Positions 11,855 through 12,834 of a stretch of 12,834 bases of DNA are shown one piece after another. A program made the position numbers and the translations under genes. Every line of letters begins with the position of its first letter. Positions within the stretch are counted from its first letter, which is position 1. The stretch is from Deinococcus sp. (GTDB taxonomy: Bacteria; Deinococcota; Deinococci; Deinococcales; Deinococcaceae), in contig JAUNHF010000018.1 in the NCBI GenBank assembly GCA_030524065.1, forward strand, positions 1 to 12,834. The letters run 5' to 3'. The notes under the pieces were generated by a model. The model had not been told where the DNA came from and did no database searches. It saw only the letters and a program-made list of their open reading frames with translations.

Positions 11855-12754
11855 CTACAGGTCGCGCCGGCCAAAGTGCCACATGGCGGCCAATACGGCC
11901 AGCACGGTCATGGCAGCGCCCCACAGCACCATGCCGCTGCTGATAGGATCGCTGCTGACGGTCGGCAGCGGCAGCGGTGACAGTTTCATGGTGGCGTTGA
12001 AGTCGGGGTGCTGCAAATAGTAGCTGGCCCCCAGCCACAGCTCGTTGGTGGGCATCAGGGTGTTGGCGACGCGGCTGAGCGTGAGCATGGTGGGACTGTT
12101 GACCAGCGTGCCGATAGAGTTCAGGATGCCGCCGGCAATGCCCACGCCGTACAGCACGAAGACCCCGATACCGTTGGCGAGGGTGGTGAACAGGGTGCTG
12201 CCCAGCACGGTCAGGGCGGTAATCAGCGCAATGCCCAGCAGCATCAGCCCGGTGGCTGGCAGGGCAGAGGGCGGCAGAAAGCCGGTAATCAGATAAACGC
12301 CGCCCAGCATCACCGCGCTGACCAGCAGCACGTAGCTCAGGTTCACGGCGCTGAAGCCGAGCCAGCGGCCCAGCACCAGTTCGGCGCGGCTGACTGGCCG
12401 CGAGATGACGCTCTGAACCACGCCGCTTTCTACGTCAGCACTCACGGAGCCCACTGTAGACAGCACCGCCATCAGCGAGCCCAGAAAAGAGACCAGATAC
12501 ATCCCGAAAATGGCCGCAAAATTTACCGGAATCAGGGCGCTGCCCAGTTCGCCGGTGCTGGGATCAATGCCACCGGGCCGGTCTAGGAAATCAAGGTGCA
12601 GCCGGTATACACCGTACAGGTAAAACCCTACGAACAGTGCCGTCAGAATCAGCAGCACCGCCACCAGCCGCTTACGCAGCGACTCCTTGAGCGAGAGCTG
12701 GGCGATCAGCAGCACCTTGTGGGGCTGGACGGTCAGGTCACTGGCTTTGAACAT
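11855..12754 (-). CDS. ABC-2 type (NosY-like) ABC transporter permease
   Basis: Inner-membrane subunit of an ABC exporter, 299 residues from ATG 12754 with GGAGG six bases upstream. The N-terminus is cytoplasmic (QPHKVLLIAQLSLKESLRKR). About six hydrophobic helices follow: near 31-49 (VAVLLILTALFVGFYLYGVY), 79-104 (FAAIFGMYLVSFLGSLMAVL), 138-156, 165-188, 192-214 and 275-292. After helix 2 the segment DVESGVVQSVISRPVSRAELVLGRWLG is the diagnostic cytoplasmic loop of ABC-2/NosY permeases. The loop between helices 1 and 2 (LDFLDRPGGIDPSTGELG) is probably external. The protein ends HFGRRDL; stop at 11855. It needs an ATPase, expected just upstream and outside the window. The substrate is unknown. 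Confidence 0.88.
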   Translation of the reverse strand: MFKASDLTVQPHKVLLIAQLSLKESLRKRLVAVLLILTALFVGFYLYGVYRLHLDFLDRPGGIDPSTGELGSALIPVNFAAIFGMYLVSFLGSLMAVLSTVGSVSADVESGVVQSVISRPVSRAELVLGRWLGFSAVNLSYVLLVSAVMLGGVYLITGFLPPSALPATGLMLLGIALITALTVLGSTLFTTLANGIGVFVLYGVGIAGGILNSIGTLVNSPTMLTLSRVANTLMPTNELWLGASYYLQHPDFNATMKLSPLPLPTVSSDPISSGMVLWGAAMTVLAVLAAMWHFGRRDL

Positions 12755-12833
12755 GTGGGGCCTCCGGGTCTTGGGGGGGGTGCTGTGGGCCGGACCCTGA
12801 GTTGGGCCCTGAGCCGGGTAGGCAGCAGAAGCG
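12738..12833 (-). other. Possible 3' end of the upstream ABC ATPase gene
   Basis: All three minus-strand frames are open from 12834 to the permease start. One ends in TGA at 12740-12738, overlapping the permease by 17 bases, with a Pro/Gln-rich tail ending EAPHVQSQ. Another ends at 12735-12733. An overlapping partner gene is plausible, but nothing diagnostic of an ATPase lies inside the window. An eight-G run (12773-12780, plus) falls in this tail. Confidence 0.3.
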
Positions 12834-12834
12834 T

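Overview
The window looks like a chromosomal segment of a Deinococcus-type bacterium. It is GC-rich, with strong G/C preference at third codon positions. Several genes have a -10-like hexamer only 5-10 bases before the start codon (TATAGT, TACATT, TAGCCT, TATGCT), the leaderless arrangement known from Deinococcus. The gene set is ordinary housekeeping plus lineage-type hypothetical proteins. I see no rRNA, tRNA, CRISPR array, insertion sequence or phage gene. The genus is inferred from style and was not searched.

Layout. 1-874 (+): the 3' end of a HepT-type HEPN toxin gene, with an overlapping gene of unknown function. 951-2311 (-): two genes, a small double-CxxC protein and an EamA/DMT transporter, each cut by an in-frame TAG shortly after a plausible native start. 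2384-3164 (+): an SRPBCC-domain membrane protein with clear promoter, Shine-Dalgarno (SD) site and terminator. 3198-4082 (-): a small lipoprotein and a 108-residue unknown protein. 4139-6890 (+): hisC, a YkgJ-type cysteine-cluster gene, then prfB (RF2) with its programmed +1 frameshift at CTT TGA C. 7031-8053 (+): a soluble Ser/Thr kinase with HQD in place of HRD. 8091-8390 (-): a small three-helix membrane protein. 8623-10598 (-): a two-gene operon of an alpha/beta hydrolase with a Tat-like signal and a multi-cluster iron-sulfur protein. 10780-11757 (+): a low-complexity and coiled-coil protein. 11855-12754 (-): an ABC-2 permease whose ATPase partner is probably just outside the window.

How the parts relate. 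Most units are one or two genes with divergent promoters (2312-2434, 4083-4138, 10599-10779) or convergent ends. Hairpins lie at 3134-3164 and 11783-11826 between convergent genes. No single pathway unites the window.

Most notable points: the pair of early in-frame amber codons on the same strand about 1.1 kb apart, the RF2 recoding site, and an iron-sulfur protein whose centre resembles the MvhD/FlpD cysteine pattern between ferredoxin-like clusters. I did not find a convincing new multi-gene system; the closest candidates are the Fe-S/hydrolase pair and the TAG-interrupted genes.
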